A stretch of DNA of 64,000 bases from Paralvinella palmiformis (taxonomy: Eukaryota; Annelida; Polychaeta; Terebellida; Alvinellidae): NCBI GenBank assembly GCA_025642065.1, contig JAODUP010000011.1, forward strand, positions 917,001 through 981,000. Direction: 5' to 3'. The position numbers and the translations under genes are program-made. Below, in pieces: positions 26,401 to 39,500 of this stretch (the first letter of the stretch is position 1; each line of letters starts with the position of its first letter). The notes under the pieces were generated by a model, which searched no databases, was not told the origin of the DNA, and was given only the letters and a program-made list of their open reading frames with translations.

Positions 26401-29400
26401 ACATAATTCTTTAGAATAATGATTCTTCTAGCTAAGAAGATAAACCAGTATGTTTATATTATTTATCCAAACAATCTCTGAAGGTACCGAGGTGAAACTA
26501 CAGATATAACACCCTAAAATCACAGCTAATCTGGCTCTTAAACCCTGGCCTAGTGCTACCAATTCAGCCGTGGAGATGCCAAAAAACACTAACTAAATTA
26601 AATAATATATCTAAAAATATGGAAATGGCATTTAAAATAGAAACTTTTCAAATATATAAGAAATTATAAACAAGGATACTGTTTATATGTTATTGGAATA
26701 CCAAGTCGGACATCTCTTAGATTACTGAGAACTCTCAAAACTTGACACATGGAGACAAACTTCTCTGGATTATACTCAGTCAGAAAACATTTACCAAATG
26801 AGGCAGCCTGAAAAAAATACATAATTTATTGGTTACTATGATAAACTTGTGTAGTGTTCATGTTCATGCATTGATAACATTTACTAAACCATTCAAAGAG
26901 ATAGTCAGAAATTGTTAATTGTATGCGTATATGTGCAGACAAGTGTATGGGTGAAGGCACAATATGTGGTGATGTGTGTGCCACCAAGTGTGAAATCACA
27001 TGAAATATCCTCACCATACCATCATACAAATATGGAGAAATATGAATATTAATACCAGAACACATTCTATGATTATTGTAATAATTTATTAATGATATGT
27101 ACAACAATAAAACAAGTAACTCAATATATATGCACTGAGAAAACAGGCAATGTCTTGTCATTGGCTTTAAAAAACCCACTGTATCTACATTATAACACAC
27201 ACACACACACACAAACACACACGCGCGTAATCAATAAAATGGTGACGTCATTATCTCCATTGAAAATACGATGAAGATCTGACACTAAAAACCATGGTAA
27301 CAGTCGCTCCTAAATGGGGAGATCGCCAAAGATACTGCCGTAATCCAGATTGGAATATCGCAGTTCTGGTCTATTGTCGTGTACAACATCTGCAAGATTG
27401 TCTAACATGACCGCGTAATTCTGGTTCAAATCCAGTTTGACATCGGTCTCTCGTTGCCATTGCTGCTGATGTTGTTGTTGTTGTAGTTGTTCCTCGAATT
27501 CCGGATCGTAGGCCTTCAAATGGTGCCAGATTTTGGTGAGCTGCTTCTGGAGCTGTTGTTTCTCCCGTTTTGGACGCGTGTTCATCGACCTGTTCCGTTT
27601 GTTGGCGAACCAGGCCTTGACTTGTGACACGGATACGTGACCTCGTTCGGCCATCTCGACCTTCTCAGGTCCGGTCGGGTAGGGATTATCCATGTGCCTC
27701 TCGTACCAATCTGCCATCAGCGACACGGCTTTGGCGTCCAGCTGTCGTACCTTGTTCTTCTTGGTAATGCCACCCGGCTGGGCCAGCTCGCTGGGTAACA
27801 TACACTTGAGCAGCTGGAGACTCTGACTGATCCGGCTAGTCAGGTGACCCTGTTCCTCGTTATAATAGACGTTAATAGCGTCGACGTCATTGACGAGCTG
27901 GTCGTGTGGTAGATATTTCCGTTCGACGCTGAGTAGGGCATCGCTGCGGTGCGTCACAATGCTGGCGCTCTGCGTGTTGTAGAACGTCTCCAATTCACCA
28001 ACTTTGGCGTTGTTCAGTGGCGCCAACTGTCGGAATTCCGCCTGCAGCGTGGCGTCCTCTATCAGCAGATTGGTACTGTCGTGCTCGGAGAAGCGGCCGC
28101 TCGGTGGCTCGTCGCCATACTTCTGGCCCTGGACCAGCACGTAGGGTACAGATTGGAGGATGCAATCCGTGGCCAGAGTCGCCTGAAGGTCGGTGAACAT
28201 CGGGTTGTGCACGAGCTCGACCAGGTCCCGGGGCGAGTCCGTGCACGGCACAACCGTATCCACCAGACACGCCATATAAATATTTAAAAATGTAAAATAG
28301 GCGAAATACACAGGTTCAGATACAACTGTCAATAATCAGTTCCCCGATAATTGGACGAACCTTTCGTCACGGGCACGTTGACGAACTTTGACGAACTTCT
28401 CTAAGATGTCGTCGTCGTTGATAGAATAAATATATATCCTAGTAAGTTGAGAGAGAGACGTTGTCGTAGCTGGAAAAATTACATCGAACCGACTAATAAT
28501 GTACCTTCCTTCCAGAAACGAAAAATGATCCACAAACACTACCCTTTGATCTCTGCGCCGTTCTTCATAAAAGTTACAGTTCATACACATCAGAGGCTCC
28601 GACAAATAGATCGACTCGCCCCCCCAAAAAAAGAAATCGCCGCACAAGAAGTGTTTTCACAGTTTATTCTAAAGGTAATCAGGAACTGTAAAAACAAATG
28701 CCTCCTGCTAATCCAAACTGGTTTTTCTTCCATTAAGCTTCCCCATTCGTTCCAAACCAAGAGCCGTAAGCGATTGTTTTCAGATCTGGTCAGGAGCAAA
28801 ATACAGATATAGCTACCTACGTGGTGGTTATCAGATTATATGAAAAACTGGCATATATAGACGCGACCATATATATATAATTGAATGTATAATTAACACT
28901 GATGGTAGTATTTTGTTGGCAGACATAAGGTCAATGTTAGCAGCCAGTCATTGTTATACAAGTGTCACACCTCGACAAGTGGAACCTAGAACCATCTTCA
29001 TCCGACCACGGCAAACGGAACATCGACAATTACTACACGCTGAGCTAGTAGAATGGCAGCCAATAGATGTAATAAACAAGACGATGATAGGGTCTAACAC
29101 TAGGAGTATTGCTTCTATGGTCTTATGATTGGACAAATAATTGACTAGAATGGCTACGTTTATCGGCACACTTAACATGATAATTGAATGTCCTTTTACG
29201 AGGTGACAGGTTTAATTAATAAAATGACAAATATTGTGGAAGGTCGGTCAGGACGATGATTTAACTGAAGGCTAATATTGAACTGAAGTTACTAAGGAAG
29301 AAGGTCCACTTGAAACAAGGAACTTTTATTTTTATTTTGTATGAATCATAAATTATGGGCATTTATTAACCTGAGCACAATCGGGATGGAACTCAGCGGT

Positions 29401-29922
29401 TTGAAAAGCCAGTTGTATCAGTACGGTATCATCCCCAATAACTACTGCATCAATTACCCTAATACTGCAGAGACAGTGGCCTATTACTTTATAGAATGTC
29501 GCAGATTTGCTGTATAAAGAGATCTGTACTTCCGTGAATTGAGACTCACGAATACCTTAACCTGGTGGATAATCTGTTTGATAATAGTCAGAATCGGTAC
29601 CAAAAAATTCCATGATAACGAGGAACTTCACTCAAACCAGAACCAGTCGGTTCAAAATGCAACAACGTCATTCATCATCATCACAAAAAGATTCTAACAT
29701 GTTCTCATATATCATCAGATTTGTCTGGAACATTATCATACACATTTGCAAATCCAATATAATACCACTTATTTTGTATCTAATTTGTTGACCTGCAAGC
29801 GCCACCCCATCACTGTAACTGTATTAAATATATGAGGAAAGTCCAGAATATGCAAAAGCGTCGGACAGTCCTCAAAATAAAAGTTAATTAAAACAAATAA
29901 GGGGCTGTGTGCGTCTGAATTA

Positions 29923-29955
<33 letters not shown>

Positions 29956-32605
29956 AAACCGAAAAAAAAACATGACAATAGCATTGTGTCAATTAATTTA
30001 TTTTTGCTCCACACAAACATACACACATTTGTCACCTGTGCTAATGAATACAAAATGTTTTCAAGATGTTTTACTTGGGTTTTTAGCTGATTATTTGTTA
30101 TTTTTATATTAATTTGTCGACGACGTATAACGTCGGACGTCGGCTGCTATTGAAAAGGCTGTATATGTATAGATATTTTACAGTCAGTAGGGTAGGGCCA
30201 CTACTTTCTTAATGTAGCTACCACTATCCCACGGCCAGCTCTTCACCACGACCCCTTCCCCACATCCATACCTCCCTTCAGCAATGCTGCAGCTACAGGT
30301 GAGCTGCTGCCTACTTTTTGTAACGGGTCCAATAAGAGCCCACCTGGGAGCCCGGGGCCGACACTTCTGGACCCGAGCGTACAACTTTCTATAGTTGCCG
30401 GCCCGGTGGTCCTGCTGATATTCAACCTATTCTACGTTTCTTTCGCACGGCAAATAAAACAGTTAAAATAATAAGAAAAAATTATTTAATCAATGAACAA
30501 ACCCAGATTTGTATTTGCCATTTTCAAAATGTTTGTTTTCCTGGCGGAAGTGAACTGTAGTCTCATAACGCGTTTATATTTTACACATGCTTTTGCTGAC
30601 ATCTGAAGCATTGGTACAATAGTGGTGATTGACCGAATATCAATGAAATCTCCTCTTTCAACCAACTGCCAATCTTACAGACATGGCTCTGGGAAATTTA
30701 AATCTCATACTCTTGCATATCGTTATTTGAGGATTGAACCATCCCCTCAAAAAGATATTTTATTTTATGTTGAAATAAAGATGGATGTTTAATAACTAAA
30801 TCATTAGTTGCTTTGTATTTCACCTGGTGAAAATAAGCTTAGAGTTTTTTTTTCTTGACTTCACCATACCTACATTTGTAAACCCATTTCCATTTGCAAT
30901 TATTCAGCCATCATGCATAAACTATCAACTATTATGTCCCCTTGTCCCTGTACTAGTATTTTTAGCCTATACATTGACCCCAACTGTTTTCATGCACATC
31001 CAGCTTGCTTTGCGGTTTCTGTGCTACTATTCTCTTGCGGCACCTGGGCCGGCAACATTACATCGGGGCTGACAACGTTTAGGACTTGCCAGCCCTGGTG
31101 TCTGATAATTATTTTTTGTAATTTTCAACACTGCAGGTCTTCTACTCTGAATGTAGAACCAAATCACCCTGGACGAAAACTACCCAGACAAAAATCACCT
31201 GGATAAAAACCCCACCGGACATAATCCCCCCCCTCTTAACAAGGAAATGGATTTTTTTTTAAACTTTTGAAGAAAATACTGAAGTGCAGCTATATTTACT
31301 TGTATCTTATGGTTTTGTATACAATATTCATCATTTGTTAGTAAATGTTGTCCGGGTGGTTTTTGTTCATATATCTTCTACTCTATTCCCTACTGAAAAG
31401 GCTGCATTTATGATAATATATAAATGGTGCAATGAAATGTAGACGTAATATTCTAAAATTCCGATAAAGTAGTATTACATCCACCACAATAATTGTATTT
31501 GTATATTCTTATTTATACCATCGTTTCTGTAATATCACATTTGTGAATTTTTTTTTGTATTATGCTTTTGTTGTCATGATTCAATTTGTACACTTTTATT
31601 GTTTGTTTAACTGGTACATCATTGTGAAACATCCCACAGAGCTATATATAGCAACACCTGTATTAAGATACCAACTTTGGAACTAGACAAAGCTGTCCTA
31701 AAAGACAGGTTGCCCTCTAAGCCATAATTTGTTATCTATAACCAGAGGTGGATGATGAAAGGGAGGGACCCCTTCATGATAGGTCCTACAGAGAACTGGT
31801 TTCTTTAGGTAGGAGGTCACAAGGAAAGATTTATTTTTTTGCCATACTCTATTATCTGAATTGTTGAAAGGCATCCTAAATTTAATAAACATTTTGAAGC
31901 AAAGAAAAAACTACACAATGTGTTTAAAATATGATGTAAACTAAACATAGAACTGGAATGTGAAAAACAAACACTTTAGCAGTGAATACTTTGACCACAA
32001 ACACATACATACATCTTTAAAAAAAAAATTGTTTTAGTACATAGCTGGTTAGGTAATTAGTTTTTCCTTCCATGAATTATAAATATTTTTTCAACTACAA
32101 TCCACCTTTTTTTCGGGGGAGGGGGGCAGTTTAATAAGTAGACTGACAGAAAGCCTGAATCATCAAGTTTTCACTTGTTAAGGAAATACTTAGTACTAAG
32201 TTGAGATCTGCAAAGCTGAAATTCTAATTAGTCTAGATCCAGTTAATCAAAACATAATTGTATGTAATTTCTTAGAATAAAATCTAAATGTTTGTTTTCA
32301 TTGTAACATGAATGGTTTCTTTTGGTATATTATTACTCCATAGAGACTAGTTTAATAAAAACCAGCATAAATAACAGAAATAACAAAATGTTTTCTTTTT
32401 AACAATGACTTTCCAAAATGGCCGACAGCATCCATAATTTGACTTTCCAATTTTATATTTCCAGTAATTAACTTACCCTCAGAAGAGCTTTCTGATTGGA
32501 TGGCTCATATTCATGTCCGGCAGCTTCTATACACTGATCAACAGCGACATCTAGTGAGTCTTTGATCAGACGTATATATTCGTCAGCCCGTTGACTCTGG
32601 CGCTG

Positions 32606-32640
<35 letters not shown>

Positions 32641-32835
32641 TAGTTGTCAACTTCAACCTTGATTTTTGACTGACTGGTTGTAAGTTGATCTGGTCATATG
32701 TCGTCTTATGTTATAATTACCTTATGTTTATTATACTGTCTATTAAAATGATATTATAATAATATTTTAAGTTGTACTGCCAATCTTAAAGTCAAGCAGT
32801 CACAAGTTGCATAGGTCATAAGTCAATGACTACCT

Positions 32836-32873
<38 letters not shown>

Positions 32874-35800
32874 CCATGATCGCACTACATCTCCCATACA
32901 TTTAGTCCAAGGTTTGAAATCAAACTTAATTTTGTTATTATAAATGTTCAAAATATTATTGATTCAAAACAATATTTCTCATGCCATTGATGGATTTAAA
33001 ATACTAAAAACACATTATCTTTAATCTCTTCTCTGGTCAGGTATAGATGGCCTAATGTTTAATGCTAGATACATACAATTAATAATGTTAAATCCTTCAG
33101 CTCAGACTGCATGGAGTTTTATTTAAACACGATAAACCATCATTTCTGTCAAATCATCTGAATATCTTTAAGGAACAAACACTGGAAGCAGTCGCTAGCT
33201 TTGGCTTATAGATCCCTGTTTGAACTCATCAGGGAACAGGCATAAGGCTTTTGTTGAATGGTGAAACATCCCATTCGGTGCCTATAAAGAATTCCAATTT
33301 TTTAAATAATTTTCAGTGTCATCCAGTCATGGCCTGAAATCATATAAACAATAAACCATCTGGCTCCAGACACTTGTAAAATACATCCGTTTGATGTTAG
33401 ATTTAGCTAAATAATCTAGTCAGTTTCTTCTTTGTAAATATTTGACTACTTTATCAACTTTATCAAACTTTGTAAAGCACCAAATAATGACCTAAGTTAG
33501 TTTAGGTGCTACATTGAAAGGGAATTATTATTATTGTTTTTACAGTGACGTGTTTGATATCAGTTATCATAATATTTTGTTAAATTTACCTAAACAGGAA
33601 CACAACACACACAGACAAACTATTGACAAAGACCTTTTTTAAGTTAAAACCTTTCTTCATAATTGAGTCAAGTCATGTGATATTGCTACTATTAGTTACT
33701 AACCAGTTTGTTTTAATTCATTCTTATACCATGTATTAGTTTTCTCTTTTAGATTTCAATTTAGATTTCTCCATTAGGTCAAACAATTCTTGGCTGTAGT
33801 GTACCATACAGTCTTGTATTGCATTGATTATAGAAGATTCGTCTATTTTACATCATTCTGTTAATACCACTTTTTGTTCTAATAACTATCAACTACCTCT
33901 ACTTCTGCTCTGTGAGCATTTACAGATCAAATATTTTATGTCCTGACAAAGTCTGCCTGGGGTTTGAACCAAAGTGCTATAGACCTGTGGCCAACCATAC
34001 TGGCTGTTCAGCCATGGAGGTGCCCTTGCCCTTAGTTCGTATTTCTGCTAATTATATTACAACTAAATATCTCAATAAGTTGTATCAAGTGGTAATTGCA
34101 TTTTGAATAGATTTAACACGAATGCTAAGTATCTTAATTATCTATATAAACACACTCATACAGACACTATTACCTGGAATTCTTTATAAGCATCATACAA
34201 CATGGCACCCGGAGCCATAGAACCAATCTTAAATATTTCTTCCACAACTCCTGAAACAGATTAACTTCAGGTGAAAACATATTTTTTAAGAACAAAGTTT
34301 ATAATTGGAGTGAGATTTTTTCTGGTGATGATTTATCTTTAAATCATGTGCATTTAATCATTTAGATACAGACTAATAAGACATTGTCAAATATCAATCA
34401 ACTAAACTATGATCAACCAAAACATTTTGACTAAATGAGGTATAATACCAAACAATGATTTTGCAGCTGACTCTAAGCCACTAATATTTTGTTTTATTCT
34501 AGTAATGTACATTTATCGGTCAGTGGCATAAAAATGCTCCATCATGGATTCAGGGTCCAAGGTCTGACTGTGTTATATCTGATTTCGTGTTATAAAGGAC
34601 CGCAGTATAACAGGGGCCTACTGTAAGTATTTAGAGTTGCCTAATGCACAACTATTGAGTGCATCTAATGTCCTATAAAATGGGCTCAAACTAATTTATA
34701 TTTGTTTGGTAAGTGTACTATGGGGTATGGTAAAATTTACATGATCATATCAAACTTATTGTACACATAATAAAAGTGTATCTGATTGGTGATGATGATT
34801 GATGTTTTACAGCTGTATCTGATGGGAATATTCTTGACAATATACTAAAATTTAGGCATTCCTTATCTGTATTGGTTGATTGGCTACACACTGTTCAATA
34901 AACAGCACAGTCAACTGGTATATCATGAGGTTATTCATAATTATTTGCCAAATAAAAACTGACAACAGTTTTTGAAAAAATAGACACCAAAGGGGCTACC
35001 TGAATCAATGTATATAAATGTTTACAGCAGTTTTACATAGAACCTAAATCCATTTTATTACAAGAACACATAGAACATTAGTTGATGGATTGCCCCTCTC
35101 GATCAATGTTTACAGTTACAGCCTACTAATTACTTTGTGTCTTCAAATACAGGTAGTTTATTATAAATGATACATTTCAAGACAACTTATCATTTACTTC
35201 ATTCAATAAGTGTGTTGGAGAATATGATATTATGAAGCTACAAAATAACTGTGGGCAAACAGCATTTGTAATTAACAGTATTTAACTTTTTGATTTTTTC
35301 ATCTTGTTCATTAATTTTTTAAATGAACCTATTTATCAACAAAATAATTTCTGCTCGCATGCTCAAGGAAATAATTGGAGAGATCTTTATAATTTTGTTA
35401 ATAAAGATATCTGTTATACAAGAAAGAATTAATTCAGTGTTAATTGTGGATCGTATCTATATTTAAAAAAGAGAATGGAGTAGTTTATATGTTTGGAGGG
35501 AATAGTGGTTAGCCTTAGAATTATAACATGATCTATATTTATGCCTTTTTAATTATGAATGAACTCAATAATTTGAAATTTTTTATTTTATTGTCACCAC
35601 CTCAGTCATAACGGTATAATGAAGCAGTCAGTGCCTGCCAAGAAAATTCACATCATACATGCAGAAATTGGTGGAATTTATTGAAAATTAAAAAACAGTA
35701 CAGCTATATTGACTTTTAAGGCAAAATGCATTAAATTAATATGATCAAATATATATAACTGACAGATGACATCATGCATATAAATATACAATAGACATGA

Positions 35801-36478
35801 ATGAACAATGCTTATGCAAACTGTAACACATAAATGTTATTTGCTCACCTGGGACACCCTGCAAAATCTCGTGCTGGAAATGGCCTATAATTCTTAAGCC
35901 ATCGATCTCCGGCACAAGAAATATTGGTGTTTCATAACTATATCTATAATACAGAAATGTTGTTATATCACAGCATTATGGGTAAAAGTAAACATTGATA
36001 TATGATGGTTTTATCTACAAATCTACAATATTAACATATAACACTGAAGAAAAACATTAACAGACAAGCAAACTATTGTTTCTGAACAACATATCATCCA
36101 TTTAAATGCTCACTTTATCCAGTCTTTCTGAGGACCAACCATAAGTAAGATGTTCTCCCAGTAACCAACAATAGCACCTGTACCACACCTAAATATTATA
36201 TTATAAAACAACATGAGTCAGTAAAAAATAGTTTTACATTCCTAAAACATATAACAATAGAAAATGTCTCATTGTCCCTATCACATTGATAAATATGGAT
36301 ATTATGCACCCAATATATATATATATATATATATAAATATACACTCACCATTCTAACTGCTGTGGTCGACTCTGACATTTTGTGTCAAACTCACAATAAA
36401 CTTTCTGAAAACAAGTAATATGTAAACTTTATAGCTAATCTTGACAACAGATAGTTCTGAATACATACTATCTTTCAA

Positions 36479-36518
<40 letters not shown>

Positions 36519-39500
36519 GGAGATCGGATGACCCAATCCAGAGCAGTCCAGAGCTACTGAACAGAGCTAGATATTTGTTGTTAAATGACGTAGCCATTTC
36601 TATGTAGGCTTCAACATGGCCAGTGACTGGAGGATGCTGAAATCAAGAAATACATGATATTACCAACATGAAATATAATGTTGGCATCTAGCTTAACAAA
36701 GATTACAAAACATGACCTAAAAATCAAACCTGTTCTTCACACTGTCCACTAGGATCTAATAGAAACAACTGATAATCTTTGGCCACCAGGGCACGACACT
36801 GTCTATCCTGGTTGATCATTGTCCAGCATCCTGGTGGGGCATCTATTCCTGGAAAACAAAATAATCACCAAATGTCTTAGGTACAGTTGAATATTATTAG
36901 TATTGTTGTTGTTGTTGTTATTATTATTATTATTGTGTATATGTAAGCAGATATGTACAATTTGACACAATATTATTTATTTTGTTTTTCACAACAAAAT
37001 GCTTATTTTGTTTTCAGTTTAAGTATACTGTTGGCATAATTTTCAATAGTAACAAATAAATGGTACTATACATTGACATACAATAACATTGTCTTAGGGG
37101 TTGATTTTGGGTACAAATTTCTTGAATTCCACTCCGCAACAGCTTGTAAAATGGATAACTTTTTGCATTTTAATATACTCCCATGCATAATAATAATAAT
37201 AGTGGACATTCATTAATGCAGGCAATAAGTTTATTTTCAAGTATTGTTATCACATTCTCTATAATGTTTGCTACATGTTATACACTATGCTAAAGGCAGG
37301 TTGATTCCCTCAGAGGAAAGCCTTATTTATAGTATGTTTTGTATGTCAAACTATTTATCATTCCATATCTATGAAAAATAATATAATTTTAGGGGATGTG
37401 CTAAATTAATTGTAAAAGGGAAGAGATATCAACAAAAACATTTTTGGAAGAGGATTTCAAATAAATACCTAATAATAGATGTAAATAATTGTCCAGTTCA
37501 CTCTGGGTTTTTTTATTAATATTTATTTTTATGTATTAATGTTTCATAAACTACACAATTATCAGTATAAATGGGGCCACGTTTTGCGCATATGGTTGGC
37601 TAACTGGGTCACATGACTTGCAAATGTAATGAAGCCAAGTGAAAGATGAAAAACCCTGGTACTAGGGTTCTGTGGCCAACCGCACTAACACTCATGTCAT
37701 GGAGATGTTACTTAATGAATAACGTATCATATTTGGAAATCAACTGTCAACAAAATTAAATTAAAATTATACATGGATTTTCAAAATAGGAGTAAAGGAT
37801 TCACTACCAACAAAATGAAATCATAAACTAAAAAGTCATGCATTGCCAGCATATTAATTGGGAGAAAATCTGTTTTAATAAATAAACAAAGCTGGTTACT
37901 GAGCCAATTATCCAACAGATTAATCAATAATTATACAATGATTAAATAAATGAAGCAGACCTGGTATTTCAGCCAATCTCCGAGGCCGTGGATCATCAGC
38001 ATGGATGTTAGTTATCACATACACCCTGTATGTGGATGTTATAACAGCGACACCTGTGCCATTAAAACTGTTAAACACTTTACAGTCTATCACTTTTGTC
38101 TCCTTGGCTTCCTGGAAAAATCCATAACATCTGGTAAAACCTTACTGGGATATCACTGTACAGTGTCTTTGAATAACTCCTCCTAGTGTGAGTGTGTTTG
38201 ATTTGATCTATATTATCATTATTATTATTATTATTATTAGGTAAAAGTGCAATACACATGTGGTAATATTGAGAAAGACTACTAAATTATTACATCAGAG
38301 TCACCATACACAACTACCATATATACTAGCATATAAGTCGATTTTTTGGGTAGGGAAAAGAGTTCTCAGAAGCAACTCAACTTATATGTGCGTCATATTT
38401 CCTACCAGCTGAAGGAAACATGTTTTCAGCCATCCTTGAAACACAACACTATAGGATTCAACCCAATAAGAGCCAAAGTCAGAATAAAATTGTCACATCA
38501 CTGCCTACTAACCCATTATTATTCAATAAATAACAATTAATATTCACCAAACTGTTATTTGGATCTCACAAACATGCCACGTTTTATGTAATAATACTTG
38601 ATAGTCACCTCTAGTACCTCCAGATGTGCTGTGAAACAATGAATTAATAACACTTGCCAATTTAACTTACAATCAGGCCTGTTTGTGTGAGCCACAGTTA
38701 GAACAAAATTGCCACATCTCACAAACATGCCAGTCTTTATATAATAATACTTGATAGTCATGCACTGTTTACTACTGGTACCTTCAGACGCGTTTGATGT
38801 GACAAGTTTGTTTATTAGTTAAATATAACATCAAAGCGAAATCTCTCTCTCTCTCTCTCTCTCTCTGTGCATGTGTGCGCATGTGTCACTGCTGGTGAAG
38901 AAACTGATAGTGATATATTTAAAATGCACTTGCTGACACCATGAGTTCAAAATGACTGGGTCAGCTTTTTTGTAAATGAAGACAATGATTCAAATTTTGA
39001 GGGATTTTTAGCTAATACTTAACCTTGACTTATACTGTGAGCATATGCCTGAAGAAAGAATTACCAGGTCAAAAATTGACCTCGACTTATTTGCCCAGTT
39101 GACTTATAGGCGAGTATATATGGTACAGTCATAGTTACAGAATTTAAAACCTTATATGAAATACAAATCACTACCAAACAATTAAATAGAAATGGATCAA
39201 ATACTTTTGGGAAAATAACAAAAATACATCTAGTGTTTTAGTTTATTTATAAAAGAACAGTCTATTATTTCAACCACTTACCGTTCCCATAGAGATGGCT
39301 CTTTGGAATTTCCCAAAAAGATCATGTATGATAATACTTCCATTATCTTGTACAAAGAGCAGGTGTTCAGTGTTAGACCAACCCATCTGTAACACATGGC
39401 CACTGTTCCACTATATGAAATGAAAAACATGTCATTGTTAGCATTCAGAACACTGCTTAATGTGTGTATTTGTGGGTAATTATGTACAGGGTTACTTATT

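Larger units (their letters stand above)
26808..32476 (-). other. Large VPS16 intron hosting a nested homeobox gene
   Basis: This 5.7-kb intron separates the exon ending [15 protein letters not shown] from the exon beginning AASFGKCF. Besides the homeobox gene at 27310-28275 it contains a LINE remnant near 29.4 kb, a dispersed repeat at 30.1-30.4 kb and a 15-base repeat at 31.15 kb. Its acceptor is at 26808 and its donor at 32476. Confidence 0.9.

Noticed and set aside
28276..28332. Extended N-terminus of the homeobox protein
   Set aside because: The longer frame has no ATG before 28275, and its first codon would be TTG, unlikely in an animal gene.
28336..28647. 103-codon minus-strand frame directly upstream of the homeobox gene
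   Set aside because: It ends in a stop before the homeobox ATG and shows no domain; it is better explained as 5' UTR.
28954..29178. Hydrophobic minus-strand frame resembling a membrane protein fragment
   Set aside because: No family signature, no flanking exons, and the opposite strand is equally open.
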